Shown here one piece after another: positions 19,934 through 28,355 of a DNA stretch of 53,111 nucleotides. A program made the position numbers and the translations under genes. Position 1 is the stretch's first letter. Each line of letters begins with the position of its first letter. Under the pieces are notes generated by a model. That model did no database searches, was not told the origin of the DNA, and saw only the letters and a program-made list of their open reading frames with translations. The DNA lies in IMG/VR virus record IMGVR_UViG_3300025141_014934, positions 1 to 53,111 of that record; one strand, written 5' to 3'. This DNA is from a virus.

Positions 19934-21636
19934 TATTCTTTTGCGGCGGCTGGCTCTTCGGCATCATCCACACCTGGCTCGGCAGCGGGATAGCCGGGCG
20001 GAGGCGTTGTGGTCCAGTACCTGTCTTCAAACAGTCTAGGGAGTTCGGCTCTTTGACGCTTTGCTCTATCGTGATATTCTCCTAGGGCGGTCACCTCTCT
20101 TCTAATATTTGCCTCCATGCCGCCGGTGTGGGTGCCGTGCTTATCCAGCTGATACCAACGGGGGCCCCCGTGCTTGGCAGTCCAGTGAGTCGTCGTTGGT
20201 ACGTTTCCTCGACCCTGCTTTCCAGGGTTTCGAACATCGTAGTGGACAAACCCTTTCTGTCTACCAGTCTTGATGTTCCGTCCATACGAGTAGTAGCCAA
20301 GACCACCATCTTTCATGGCGCCTCGGTAAATAAGATCTGAAATTGCTAAGAAGACTTGGCGTGGAGGAAACTTAGTAAATACGATATCTGAGGCACGGGC
20401 GAGCATATGCTGACTAATCTTTGATGTACCTTCGGTTTCAGCATTTTTTTTGCGACTACGATAACCACTGGTGATCCTAAACTCTTTGAAGTTTCGTGCT
20501 TTAATTTTAGTAACCCCTTCTGGGTGTAGGTATTGAATCAACACTTCTAAATTCATAGCCAAGATCTTAACATTTTTATAAAACTTCCGGGGGACATTTC
20601 CGAAATCCTCCAAATACAAGTTTTTTGTTAACTGCTTCTTTGAAGGATCAATAAATGTCTCATTCATTTTTCCAACAAAAGGCAGTCCTGCTATGTTTTC
20701 ATCCGTGAGTTTCGAGTCTTGCTTTGTAGGGTCCGCAACCACCTGTGGGGGGAGCGGAGGGTCTAGACACGGATTGGTGACTTCCTTAGCCTTAGCCTTA
20801 GCTCCGGGAGGACCCCCGCCAGATAGGATAATGGGCTGGCTGTTATCGTTTCTTATAACCTCAAGTATTGTGCCTCCTTGAGAGACATCCGGGACTCCAG
20901 AAGTGATCCCTTGGGGTCCCATGGGTTTATAGGTCAATCGGACTCGGACAAGGGCACCTGGGGTGATAAAGTTTTGATCTGTTAAGCTCAACCCATATTG
21001 AAACACCGGGTACGTTTCGGCAATCGATAGTGACAGTTTTTGCCCCTTGCGGCAGCCGGCTTGAAGATCCCCTGCTGCCGAGCTTGGCCACTCAGAAGGA
21101 AGTGGTCGTGGATCGAGTTCGGGAATGCATACTCTAACATATCCTATGTTGTTCTGTACTTCTGTAGCGTTTAAGATGTTGGTCGTAAATGCCTTGTTTT
21201 TTTCTTTGCATTCAATGTACTCTTTGCGTTTCCGTTTCCAGTCTGCCATATCGGCGGATCCATCGTCGGCTGCGCCGGCTTCGGCGCCATAGCGGCCGCC
21301 GCCGCGGGCGTGTGTTGCTTTAGGTTTGGGTCCGGGGTGTTTGCATTCCTCAACCCGTGCAGCGTTTGTTTCAATCGTCTGTAATTGTTGTCCTTCGTCT
21401 TTGCAGCTAAGAATGCTTCTCTCAATTTTTACTACGATCCCAACGAACTCGCTTTCAGTCTTAAGTACTTGAGGATTTACATAGTCGTCTATCACGCCTC
21501 GCATTAAAGAAAATTCGTCAACAGCGTTAGTGTCATACGGAGTTTGTTTGGAAACCACGGCCGGGTTTAGTTTACCATATGCCAACCCTGTTGTTCCAAA
21601 GGCATTCTCCAGTTCTGAATCGTTATAATTGGCCAT
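19933..21636 (-). CDS. Baseplate hub protein with M15-type peptidase domain
   Basis: The 567-residue protein joins an N-terminal part with an OB-fold-like region (about residues 165-260, with YVRVCIPELDPR and ALVRVRLTYK) to a peptidase M15-like domain at about 380-480. The peptidase domain shows FRITSGYRS, then SQHMLARASDI, then GLGYY and FVHYDVR; the two His and the Asp match the zinc ligands of the PF08291-type D-Ala-D-Ala carboxypeptidase fold. T4 carries a lysozyme in the equivalent hub protein gp5, so this looks like a hub in which a peptide-cleaving enzyme replaces the muramidase for local wall opening during injection. An Ala/Gly/Arg-rich stretch near residues 105-135 is likely a flexible linker. 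The tail ends in a Pro/Ala/Glu-rich segment. Confidence 0.82.
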   Translation of the reverse strand: MANYNDSELENAFGTTGLAYGKLNPAVVSKQTPYDTNAVDEFSLMRGVIDDYVNPQVLKTESEFVGIVVKIERSILSCKDEGQQLQTIETNAARVEECKHPGPKPKATHARGGGRYGAEAGAADDGSADMADWKRKRKEYIECKEKNKAFTTNILNATEVQNNIGYVRVCIPELDPRPLPSEWPSSAAGDLQAGCRKGQKLSLSIAETYPVFQYGLSLTDQNFITPGALVRVRLTYKPMGPQGITSGVPDVSQGGTILEVIRNDNSQPIILSGGGPPGAKAKAKEVTNPCLDPPLPPQVVADPTKQDSKLTDENIAGLPFVGKMNETFIDPSKKQLTKNLYLEDFGNVPRKFYKNVKILAMNLEVLIQYLHPEGVTKIKARNFKEFRITSGYRSRKKNAETEGTSKISQHMLARASDIVFTKFPPRQVFLAISDLIYRGAMKDGGLGYYSYGRNIKTGRQKGFVHYDVRNPGKQGRGNVPTTTHWTAKHGGPRWYQLDKHGTHTGGMEANIRREVTALGEYHDRAKRQRAELPRLFEDRYWTTTPPPGYPAAEPGVDDAEEPAAAKE

Positions 21637-21944
21637 TACTCTTCTTGTCCTCCGCCATTAATAATGTCGAACAACTCAGACTTGTCAACTTCGCTAAGTC
21701 CTTGAGTCTTACTGTCTTTTTTGTGGAGAATGCTTGATACTTTAACAAGTTGCTCATTTGAGCGCTGGAGGGTTTCTACGTACTTCGAAGCGATCAGTCC
21801 GCACTCTTTATGTGAAGAGTCGTCCTTCTTCATGTAGATGATAAGATCGGCCAGAAGCGAGTGAATGATTGTACGATCTTTGCGCACATTATCTACTGCT
21901 TCTTCTAATCTCTCTTCTAAGTTTAAATCTTTCCCTCGTCCCAT
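21636..21944 (-). CDS. Small helical protein of unknown function (102 aa)
   Basis: No family recognised. The product is strongly helical and charged (ERLEEAVDNVRKDRTIIHSL at residues 11-30), with no membrane segment and a Gly-rich C-terminus. Its start overlaps the end of the gp55-like gene by 22 bases and its stop meets the hub start, so it is expressed with both. Small helical proteins in this position can be chaperones or terminase-like adaptors, but nothing here decides. Confidence 0.7.
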   Translation of the reverse strand: MGRGKDLNLEERLEEAVDNVRKDRTIIHSLLADLIIYMKKDDSSHKECGLIASKYVETLQRSNEQLVKVSSILHKKDSKTQGLSEVDKSELFDIINGGGQEE

Positions 21945-22618
21945 TTTCTCTTGAAAATCCTATATTTCTCGCGCATTTTGTTGAGATTGTTGACAACTTG
22001 CTTGGTATTCAAACCAGTTATCTCTCTCATATACAGGTAAATAGCTTTTTTATTAAAAATTTCAATATCATCTGGCTCAGTTAGTAATATTTTAACTGCT
22101 TCATACACCTTGCGTTCGTTAACCTTCATCCCGTCGCCTAAATCCCATGATTGCATCTCTGTCCATAGGAAGTCCCAAAACTCCTCTTTCTCTCGCAATC
22201 TATGATATCCTAAGTCGGTCGACAAATGGGTGTGTTCAAGATCCTTTGATATATCTTCAAAGTAAACCTCACGTTTATTTTGCTGAGATATCTTCTTTAC
22301 TTTGTGAATAAACCAGTTTTTGGTTATAACGCTGAAGTAAGAGAATGCTTTTGAGCCTTTGTTGGGATCATATTTGTCTAATATTGTGGTCAGCCAGAGC
22401 TTACATTCCTCGCTTAGCGAGTCGATATTGGGAAGAGTTGTGAACTTATAGGTATAAACGATCTTATTTACCATCTCATTGAACGCTGGCTCAATAAATT
22501 CAATATAAAGCTCTGTTTTTATTTGTAAATCGTCCGTTAAAGCATATTTTACAATTGCGTTTTCGTGGTCTTTTGTAAAATAATACCGCTTGGTATCTTT
22601 TTTGCGCTGGTTTGCCAC
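21923..22618 (-). CDS. gp55: gp55-like late-transcription sigma factor
   Basis: The 231-residue protein matches the pattern of T4-superfamily gp55, a minimal sigma-70 relative that directs host RNA polymerase to late promoters. The region 2-like core is visible at about residues 80-120: LDKYDPNKGSKAFSYFSVIT followed by KNWFIHKVKKISQQNKREV, comparable to [20 protein letters not shown] and the lysine-rich helix of T4 gp55. A C-terminal helical tail (TGLNTKQVVNNLNKMREKYR) resembles a helix-turn-helix, which T4 gp55 lacks; it may help DNA binding. The gene sits directly upstream of the structural module whose late expression it would drive. Confidence 0.85.
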   Translation of the reverse strand: MANQRKKDTKRYYFTKDHENAIVKYALTDDLQIKTELYIEFIEPAFNEMVNKIVYTYKFTTLPNIDSLSEECKLWLTTILDKYDPNKGSKAFSYFSVITKNWFIHKVKKISQQNKREVYFEDISKDLEHTHLSTDLGYHRLREKEEFWDFLWTEMQSWDLGDGMKVNERKVYEAVKILLTEPDDIEIFNKKAIYLYMREITGLNTKQVVNNLNKMREKYRIFKRKWDEGKI

Positions 22619-22977
22619 TATGCTGCCTCAGTCTCTTCAGGAGCTTCTTCCTTAGCTTCTTCCTCAGAGAGTTGATCTGACCATTTAAAAGCCTCATCAA
22701 TTTGCTCATCGTCGATGAGGAAGATCTCTACGTACTCCCTTACACTGGCATTAATGATCTGAGTGTGTTCTAGGAGATTTTGCAGGATAGGTTCTCCAAA
22801 AAAAGTATCCATTGAGTACACCGCTTTCAGGTGGGACTCATACCCATTGAGATTATATTGTAAATCAGAAATCCCCTCAGAATAAGTGGTAAACTTGCTC
22901 AATACTGCGCGCAGATAAAGAACCAAAAAAACGTTGAGCACGATTGATAGTGCTAACCCAAAATATATCCAATTCAC
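22618..22977 (-). CDS. Membrane-anchored small protein (119 aa)
   Basis: Residues 4-24 (IYFGLALSIVLNVFLVLYLRA) form one N-terminal transmembrane helix, followed by a soluble helical domain and a glutamate/alanine-rich C-terminal tail. No enzymatic motif is visible. The ATG overlaps the end of the zinc-ribbon gene and the stop overlaps the gp55-like start by one base. Proteins with this layout next to gp55 and an FmdB-like gene recur in marine T4-like phages as I remember, but no function is known to me. Confidence 0.75.
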   Translation of the reverse strand: MNWIYFGLALSIVLNVFLVLYLRAVLSKFTTYSEGISDLQYNLNGYESHLKAVYSMDTFFGEPILQNLLEHTQIINASVREYVEIFLIDDEQIDEAFKWSDQLSEEEAKEEAPEETEAA

Positions 22978-23243
22978 TTTTTTGTTTCCTTTTTCATCTC
23001 TTTCTTTTGTTGCTCAAGATCCTTCCTTGAGTCCTCAATAAACCTCTTTACTGTCGCTCCTACGCGTTTTGGAGAGGCTTCTGTATTAGGACGATGGATG
23101 TTGACAACTCCGAAGAGTTTTTTAACGGGGGCCGACTCTGTACACTCACTTATGTCTGCACAAGTTTCGATTTTTTCACCGAGAGTGTGAATAGACTCAA
23201 TCTCTTTTTCACATTCTAAGCACACATAAGTGTAACGCGGCAT
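22974..23243 (-). CDS. FmdB-like zinc-ribbon protein
   Basis: The 89-residue product begins MPRYTYVCLECEKEIESIHTL, the classic FmdB/CxxC putative regulatory protein start (PxYxYxCxxC), with a second metal-binding half at TCADISEC about 20 residues later. The rest is basic and Lys/Glu-rich. Such proteins are believed to bind zinc and act in regulation or as small adaptor factors; partner unknown. It is embedded in the gp55 transcription unit with four-base overlap, which hints at a role in late transcription or assembly. Confidence 0.8.
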   Translation of the reverse strand: MPRYTYVCLECEKEIESIHTLGEKIETCADISECTESAPVKKLFGVVNIHRPNTEASPKRVGATVKRFIEDSRKDLEQQKKEMKKETKK

Positions 23244-23584
23244 TAACTGTCGTCAGCATCCGTAGCGCTGACTTTGACTGTCGCTTTCACACGTTTCTTT
23301 GATGGTGCACGGCGGCTTGGAGCCTTCTTAGCTCTCGTCTTTGTGGTAGTCTTTTTCTTTTTAGTTTTGGTCTTGGTCACAGGAGTAGTAGTCTCCTCTG
23401 ACACAGCGTTAATGCGCTCAAAGTCATCATCAAACCTCACAATAGGGGGATTCATTACAACCAGTCCCGTATCAGAACTTTGAAACTTAAACCCCTTCAA
23501 AACTGGAACAATGTCTGATTGCTCCATTAGGCTCTTTTGAAGAGCCATCATAACTGCGCCTAGCGCTTGATCTGATAATTGCAT
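23243..23584 (-). CDS. Small protein with Lys/Ala-rich C-terminal tail (113 aa)
   Basis: The start is placed at the ATG at 23584 because AAGGAG lies at good distance upstream; a longer frame adds seven residues (MYGKGEK) lacking a better site. Residues 1-60 are ordinary and soluble (SDQALGAVMMALQKSLMEQ). Residues 65-105 form a basic low-complexity tail (KTKTKKKKTTTKTRAKKAPS) resembling histone H1-like or nucleoid-binding tails. It could bind DNA or RNA, but no domain is recognised. Confidence 0.7.
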   Translation of the reverse strand: MQLSDQALGAVMMALQKSLMEQSDIVPVLKGFKFQSSDTGLVVMNPPIVRFDDDFERINAVSEETTTPVTKTKTKKKKTTTKTRAKKAPSRRAPSKKRVKATVKVSATDADDS

Positions 23585-23594
23585 TTTTTCTCCT

Positions 23595-24548
23595 TTACCA
23601 TACAAAATTATCCTTATAATACTTCACTATGGAACCAATTTCCTCGTCAAAATTCTTCTTCGGCTCCCAACCCAAACTCCTCAATTTGTCATCGTTTAGG
23701 GCGTAACGTACATCCTGTCCGGGCCGTACGTAGGACAAATCTACATACGATTCCCAATTAATCTCTGTATCATTATAATATGATTCAATTATTTTTTTAA
23801 CTGTTAACCTGTTTTCTTGCTCAAAACCGCCTGCTATATTGAAAATCTCATTCTTAATCCCACTTTCTATGATGGTTGTGACGGCTGTTGCTGTGTCGGC
23901 CGCATGGAGCCAGTTACGTATTGGGGTCCCTTTGTTGTGAAGCCTCACCTTCTTCCCACCTTGTAACAGTTTTACGGTTAGTGGAATCAACTTTTCTGGG
24001 TATTGTCTTTCCCCATAGTTGTTTGTTGGTCTCAAAATAACATATTCTATTCCATATGTTCGAGACCATGACGTGACCAGCAGGTCGGCGGCCGCTTTAG
24101 AGGCTGAATACGGGTTGCTTGGACTTAGAAAGTCCTTTTCAGTGTGCTCTCCCTCGTCGATATCTCCATAAACCTCGTCTGTGCTAATGTGTAGTAAAAT
24201 GGGTCTCTCGCGTACATTCGTAGGCTTATTTTTAATGAGGTCTAAGAGGTTTTTGACCCCCTCAACGTTAGATCTGATGAAGTCTGTGCTGTCAATGATA
24301 CTGTTGCCGACGTGTGTTTCGGCTGCTACGTTGATCAAGTAATCACAATCAGGAAGACTCTTTAGATCGCAGATGTCTTTTTCTAGAAATGTAAAGTTCT
24401 CGTTCTTTAGAAAGGTCTCAACCATTTCTCGGTTGCCCGCGTACGTGAACTTGTCGATTCCCAAAACGCGGTAGCCACTGGTGAGAGCCTCTTCTGCGAT
24501 ATAAGAGCCTATGAAGCCCGCGACCCCTGTTATAACAACATTCTTCAC
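23595..24548 (-). CDS. rmlB: dTDP-glucose 4,6-dehydratase-like protein (RmlB family)
   Basis: This 317-residue short-chain dehydrogenase of the extended type has the NAD-binding motif GVAGFIGSYI at residues 8-17, the catalytic STDEVYGD region (with the Asp-Glu pair specific to 4,6-dehydratases) and the YSASK catalytic Tyr-Lys, plus RPTNNYGERQYPEKLIP, a strongly RmlB-like segment. RmlB converts dTDP-glucose to dTDP-4-keto-6-deoxyglucose, the gateway to dTDP-rhamnose and amino-deoxy sugars. No RmlA, RmlC or RmlD is visible in the window, so it must rely on host enzymes or genes outside. It is the last gene of the sugar cassette and overlaps the GDPD-like gene by four bases. A different NDP-sugar substrate is possible. 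Confidence 0.88.
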   Translation of the reverse strand: MKNVVITGVAGFIGSYIAEEALTSGYRVLGIDKFTYAGNREMVETFLKNENFTFLEKDICDLKSLPDCDYLINVAAETHVGNSIIDSTDFIRSNVEGVKNLLDLIKNKPTNVRERPILLHISTDEVYGDIDEGEHTEKDFLSPSNPYSASKAAADLLVTSWSRTYGIEYVILRPTNNYGERQYPEKLIPLTVKLLQGGKKVRLHNKGTPIRNWLHAADTATAVTTIIESGIKNEIFNIAGGFEQENRLTVKKIIESYYNDTEINWESYVDLSYVRPGQDVRYALNDDKLRSLGWEPKKNFDEEIGSIVKYYKDNFVW

Positions 24549-24979
24549 TTTAACAACCCCACATAATCACTGCAAACACCAGCCAAGCCTTTAAGTGCGG
24601 TGGCTTGTGTCTCTTCTGCGGAATGACATACAATAACTGATCTCTTACCTACTGGCTTTTCAGGGTAGGTCCAAATATAGCCTTTGCTCGTTAAGGTAAA
24701 GTCATCGGTCTGGTGCCAGAAACAATGCACATCATTTTCTACCATTCTTTCCAAGACTTCCCGTGATTTTGCGTGGCACCAAAGTCCAGGGGTCTTTAAG
24801 AATTCTATATCCACTTCGTGCATGGATTCATCATGCCCCAGATAAAACTTATCATCAATATACCATACGTCTATCTCGCTATCATAGCCACCCTTTAGTG
24901 CTTCCTTGATATATGCCGGGTTGTTCTCTCGTTCGGGATTTCGCCCGTGTGTATTACCACGATGTGCGATTAAGATCAC
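24545..24979 (-). CDS. GDPD/PI-PLC-like phosphodiesterase, short
   Basis: At 144 residues this is much shorter than usual GDPDs (about 240 and more), yet it begins with LIAHRGN and has SEIDVW plus YLGHDE, which match the HRG...E-x-D...H core that binds the metal in glycerophosphodiester phosphodiesterases. It likely acts on a phosphodiester within a glycan or nucleotide-sugar precursor. The stop overlaps the rmlB start (ATGA). Comparable short GDPD-like genes occur in capsule clusters beside sugar nucleotidyltransferases. The substrate is unknown. Confidence 0.7.
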   Translation of the reverse strand: MILIAHRGNTHGRNPERENNPAYIKEALKGGYDSEIDVWYIDDKFYLGHDESMHEVDIEFLKTPGLWCHAKSREVLERMVENDVHCFWHQTDDFTLTSKGYIWTYPEKPVGKRSVIVCHSAEETQATALKGLAGVCSDYVGLLK

Positions 24980-25693
24980 TTATCGGTTCTCCAAAAAGTG
25001 CTTAAGATCTTCCGGCGTCCCAATGCCCCACATCTTGTGGACATAAAATGGGATCAGTGACTGACCCTCTTCTATGAGTTCGTTGTATACCGGCGCGATA
25101 TAGAATTCATTATTGACTCTGACATTTTTCTCAATCATGCTCTTTGCATGTCTCACGAAGTCAGATCCCTTGCGATACCAGTAAATGCCACATGTGGCGA
25201 TATTGGATATGGGCTTCTTTTCTGCAACTTCCGTAATGTACCCTCGTGAATTAGTTTTTACAAACGACCACTTAGGGTGCACTGCGTTGAAAGTGAACAC
25301 GATAGCATCTGTGCTCGTTAAATTCTTGAAGGCTTTGAAGTTTTCTGCCTCGTACTCAATATACTGATCGGAGTTTGCGATAAGAAGATCCTCATCGTTG
25401 TCTATATGTTCTTCAGCCAACAATGCAGTACAAGCCGCACCCTCCGTAAGTCCATCGACTACAACGTACTTGAACCGGTCATTAGTAATGCGGCCGAGTG
25501 TATCTAACACTCCTTCATACTTCTGGATATGTTCTCTTCGTACCAAAAAAATGTACTCGCAATCAAAATCTAAGTTCTCAACAACCGTCTGGATCATTGG
25601 CTTTCCGGCGACGTCTATTAGCGGTTTGGGGAAGGTGTATCCCTCTTTAACAAAACGACTTCCCTCACCCGCCATAGGAATTAAAATTTTCAT
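24980..25693 (-). CDS. Sugar-phosphate nucleotidyltransferase
   Basis: The 237-residue protein starts MKILIPMAGEGSRFVKEGY with the PMAGEGSRF nucleotide-binding loop, FPKPLIDVAGKPMI, and further the conserved NSDQYI (metal-binding Asp) and GIYWY motifs of NTP_transferase enzymes. It is close in layout to the small capsule-type cytidylyl/uridylyl transferases of the Cj1416/HddC type. It activates a sugar or polyol phosphate as a nucleotide derivative. The first 29 bases overlap the HAD phosphatase gene. It is paralogous to the N-terminal domain of the product at 28356-29516. Confidence 0.85.
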   Translation of the reverse strand: MKILIPMAGEGSRFVKEGYTFPKPLIDVAGKPMIQTVVENLDFDCEYIFLVRREHIQKYEGVLDTLGRITNDRFKYVVVDGLTEGAACTALLAEEHIDNDEDLLIANSDQYIEYEAENFKAFKNLTSTDAIVFTFNAVHPKWSFVKTNSRGYITEVAEKKPISNIATCGIYWYRKGSDFVRHAKSMIEKNVRVNNEFYIAPVYNELIEEGQSLIPFYVHKMWGIGTPEDLKHFLENR

Positions 25694-26303
25694 TTATGTA
25701 ATCCTCCACTGTATTTTTTGTAACCTGTTCGGAGTTCTTTACCTCCATTACACTACACCCTGATGCGTAGGCGGACGCTAGTCCCTTAGGAGAGTCTTCG
25801 ACTATCAACGTCTCGGATGCCGCCACTTTGTAGTGTTCCAGTATCTTAAGATAACCTTCAGGGTGAGGTTTGGCTTCGTGTACATCCTGATTAGTCACCA
25901 ACATATCAAGATGCTCATAAATCCCTGTTTTTTCAAGCATCAACGTTGCAGTCTCTCGAATGCTGTTTGTGAAGCATGCTACATTTATTGAATTATTCTT
26001 AAGCCACGTAATAAGCTCTATTTTCTCATTGCGCTTTTTGGCTAAGCGCTCAATAATTTCGACTGTTTTCGCTTGCTTAAGTTCATTAATAAGAGGTGAC
26101 TGCTCAGGTGTCAATGTACCAGCTTCTACTAATAAGTTTAGCTTAGTTTTCGTCGGGAGCCCGTTAAAAGTAGTATAGTGTTCCTCAATTGGTATCTCCC
26201 AGCCAGCCACCTCTTGTAACGCCTCGTTCAAGGCAACGCGGTGCCACTCACAAGCCTCTACCAGCACTCCGTCCATGTCAAAGATTACCAGACGTAAACT
26301 CAA
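25665..26303 (-). CDS. HAD-superfamily phosphatase, beta-phosphoglucomutase-like
   Basis: The 212-residue protein has motif I DMDGVLVEA, a helical cap, motif II ACFTNS, the Lys region, and motif IV VEDSPKGLASAYASG, typical of subfamily I HADs that dephosphorylate sugar phosphates or act as phosphomutases. The start is a TTG at 26303 with GAGG six bases upstream, overlapping the stop of the sulfotransferase remnant (TTGA). Partner of the neighbouring nucleotidyltransferase in making an activated sugar, by inference. Substrate not predictable. Confidence 0.82.
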   Translation of the reverse strand: MSLRLVIFDMDGVLVEACEWHRVALNEALQEVAGWEIPIEEHYTTFNGLPTKTKLNLLVEAGTLTPEQSPLINELKQAKTVEIIERLAKKRNEKIELITWLKNNSINVACFTNSIRETATLMLEKTGIYEHLDMLVTNQDVHEAKPHPEGYLKILEHYKVAASETLIVEDSPKGLASAYASGCSVMEVKNSEQVTKNTVEDYINENFNSYGG

Positions 26304-26419
26304 CAGATACCTCGTTTTTCATAATCCATACCGATCTCCTTCAGGGAAATATGAATTGAGCTACCCCCCGTCTTAGGGACGTGTATAAATACAAATTTGT
26401 CTTTGAGTGAAACAAACAT
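26300..26419 (-). pseudogene. Sulfotransferase N-terminal remnant (39 codons)
   Basis: A 39-residue frame from an ATG at 26419 reads KFVFIHVPKTGGSSIHISLK before a stop. This is the 5'-phosphosulfate-binding motif (FxHxPKxGGSS) that begins Sulfotransfer_2-type enzymes, which are 200 residues or more. It is preceded by AAGG and its stop overlaps the TTG of the HAD gene. The remainder of the enzyme is missing, so it looks like a deletion remnant, perhaps retained because it couples translation of the next gene. Confidence 0.65.
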
Positions 26420-26426
26420 TCAAACC

Positions 26427-27230
26427 TTAGGAGGTTGCATCATCCATTGTGTCAACTGCATGGTGATTGCTGAATAAGTCATCAGGATAGTCGGGTTGTC
26501 CCTTGTACCACTCTTTCTTGGCGCCGCTGCGGCGGAGTCTGTAACCATCAAGCTCGTTTACGTTAACAATGTGAAAATTGTCTTTAAACGTATCAATGTT
26601 GTTGATATTCTGATCTTGCCACCATGTTGGACCTGGCTGAAGGATTCCCTTTGCCCAAAGAAAGGATAACGCCAGGACAACCTCACATGTTGCGTCGAGG
26701 AAGTTGCCGGGCTTGGCGCCCTCGGCTGCCCACGATTCTAGAGGCAAAAAACCAGACTGCATCGCTACCAAGTGATTTAGACCACTCCTTAAGAGGTCCG
26801 TCCTCGCCATAAATATATGGTCCCCAATGTGATACGGTTTGTCGTCCCACGCTCTTGCAAAGATATTAGCACACACAAGGCGGTCAGGATCCTCAAGAAA
26901 TGGCTCAATCAAAGGTTCAAAATTAGAAAAACACTCGTCGCTCCTTGTCTTTATGACATATTTTGTCTTGACGTGCGCGAGACCATTTAAAATAGAATTT
27001 GTGGCATAGTAAAAGCTGCTCCCATCAAGAACACCAGAAACGTTCCCTCCAAGTGTCGGCTGGGGGTGCACTATGAAGGGGGCTGAAAACGACTCGGGTA
27101 TTTTACAAGGACTAGGACTATCCCACGTACTTACAACGACTTCTCCATACTTCTCATATGTTTCTAGAACTGACTCTCTCATTGAGTTCTCATGCAGAGG
27201 ACCTTGGATGAGGATGCTGATATCTGACAT
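26427..27230 (-). CDS. WavE-like glycosyltransferase
   Basis: The 267-residue protein begins with DISILIQGPLHE, then VVVSTWDSP, later KTRSDECFSNFEPL and HIGDHIFMARTDLL. These are the features of the WavE lipopolysaccharide-synthesis family (PF07507), GT-A-like transferases of LPS outer core. The R-S/T-D element is the likely metal/nucleotide site. It shares operon context with the transketolase genes (three-base gap). The donor sugar is unknown. Confidence 0.78.
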   Translation of the reverse strand: MSDISILIQGPLHENSMRESVLETYEKYGEVVVSTWDSPSPCKIPESFSAPFIVHPQPTLGGNVSGVLDGSSFYYATNSILNGLAHVKTKYVIKTRSDECFSNFEPLIEPFLEDPDRLVCANIFARAWDDKPYHIGDHIFMARTDLLRSGLNHLVAMQSGFLPLESWAAEGAKPGNFLDATCEVVLALSFLWAKGILQPGPTWWQDQNINNIDTFKDNFHIVNVNELDGYRLRRSGAKKEWYKGQPDYPDDLFSNHHAVDTMDDATS

Positions 27231-27233
27231 TGC

Positions 27234-27716
27234 TTACCTCGACAAGTTAATGTAGCATGGTTTAGGCTCATTAACAAACTGCTCAAACGCCTTTTCCATT
27301 TCTGCTCGATCTTCGGGCCACATTTTAATAATGTTTTCAAAGCCGCTTAGATGCTTTTTGTCATCAGTTGCCCAGTGTGAGAAGCCGGCTTCGGCATAGT
27401 CCTTATCGCGTCCTGCTGCAGCTAACATGACCGGGATCTCTTCGTGGTCAATATAAGTTCTTAATATCTCAAAAGGTCGATAGAGAAGAAACGGGGTCAT
27501 AGAATAGCATACAGGTAATTTTCCATCCATTGCAAAACCACAAGCCATACCAAGTATTAGTTGTTCTGCGGCACCTGGATTGAACACTCTGTCGGGAAAC
27601 TCTTCCCTTATCTCGTCGAAGTGACCGTAACCGAGATCCCCAATGATAAAAACGACGTCTTCGTTCTTTCTCATCTCTTGATGTAATATTTTTGCAAACT
27701 CTTTTCTAATGCTCAT
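27234..27716 (-). CDS. Transketolase, pyrimidine-binding half (minimal)
   Basis: The 160-residue protein is the Pyr domain of a transketolase: IIGDLGYGHF, NPGAAEQLILGMACGFAMDG (with the essential Glu in AAEQ that activates thiamine pyrophosphate) and PFLLYRPFEILR. Normal C-terminal halves of split transketolases are about 300 residues because of a third domain; that domain is absent here. It is translated with the N-terminal half, whose end it overlaps by 11 bases. Together they should form an alpha2beta2 enzyme transferring two-carbon units between sugar phosphates. Confidence 0.87.
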   Translation of the reverse strand: MSIRKEFAKILHQEMRKNEDVVFIIGDLGYGHFDEIREEFPDRVFNPGAAEQLILGMACGFAMDGKLPVCYSMTPFLLYRPFEILRTYIDHEEIPVMLAAAGRDKDYAEAGFSHWATDDKKHLSGFENIIKMWPEDRAEMEKAFEQFVNEPKPCYINLSR

Positions 27717-28350
27717 TATTTAGAATCTCCAAAGCTTCCTTATATTGCTCCTCGTTGATCTTAATATAGTGTGCATCAATTCCCTTGAGGAATGGAAATG
27801 GAAAAGTTTGTTTTTCAGTGCGATGAAAGTGAATCCTTGGTAGAAAAGACTTGCAGCGGCGCTCTAAATAGTCAACATCCATTTCGTCATAACAGGCATA
27901 CCCATTCGCGTTAACATGGACTTCGATGTTCTTGACACCCTTTTCTTCAATAAAACGCAATGCTTCCCAAACAGAACCCTCAGTGGATTCACCGTCGCTG
28001 ATCATGACATGTACCGTCCTTTCAGGCTTGGCTAGGGCGCGTCCGACGGACATCATGATACCCATCCCAAGACTGCCGGCGGAGCAGTAAATGTGATTCT
28101 CCTCATCCCTGTTCGGATGACCTCCGTGCTTTTTAACCAATTCATCGGCATCCACGTGATCGTAATACTTGTCTAAAATACTATAAAGCGCAAAAGCAGC
28201 GTGACCATTGGATAATATAAAGATATCATCTTCTGCCTTATTTTCAAAGATGTCATCAATTATATCGATACAAGAGAAGCAACTACCAACATGCTCTTCG
28301 TTGTGTTCGTAGAGCAGTTTTAAAAGCCGTTTATTTAAATCATAGTCCAT
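27706..28350 (-). CDS. Transketolase, thiamine-diphosphate-binding half
   Basis: The 214-residue product carries LSNGHAAFALYSIL, KHGGHPNRD and the thiamine-diphosphate motif SDGESTEGSVWEALRFIEEK...NAN, comparable to GDG-x(n)-N of transketolase N-terminal halves (usually about 270 residues). Substrate-site His residues (NGHAA, GGHPN) are kept. It is shortened at the C-terminus compared with cellular enzymes. Lies next to the RpiB fusion, so pentose phosphates are likely substrates. Confidence 0.88.
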   Translation of the reverse strand: MDYDLNKRLLKLLYEHNEEHVGSCFSCIDIIDDIFENKAEDDIFILSNGHAAFALYSILDKYYDHVDADELVKKHGGHPNRDEENHIYCSAGSLGMGIMMSVGRALAKPERTVHVMISDGESTEGSVWEALRFIEEKGVKNIEVHVNANGYACYDEMDVDYLERRCKSFLPRIHFHRTEKQTFPFPFLKGIDAHYIKINEEQYKEALEILNNEH

Positions 28351-28355
28351 AATAC

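Noticed and set aside
26384-26391. Plus-strand TATAAATA, an exact T4-like late promoter word
   Set aside because: It points right, away from any plus-strand gene, and lies inside the sulfotransferase remnant's codons.
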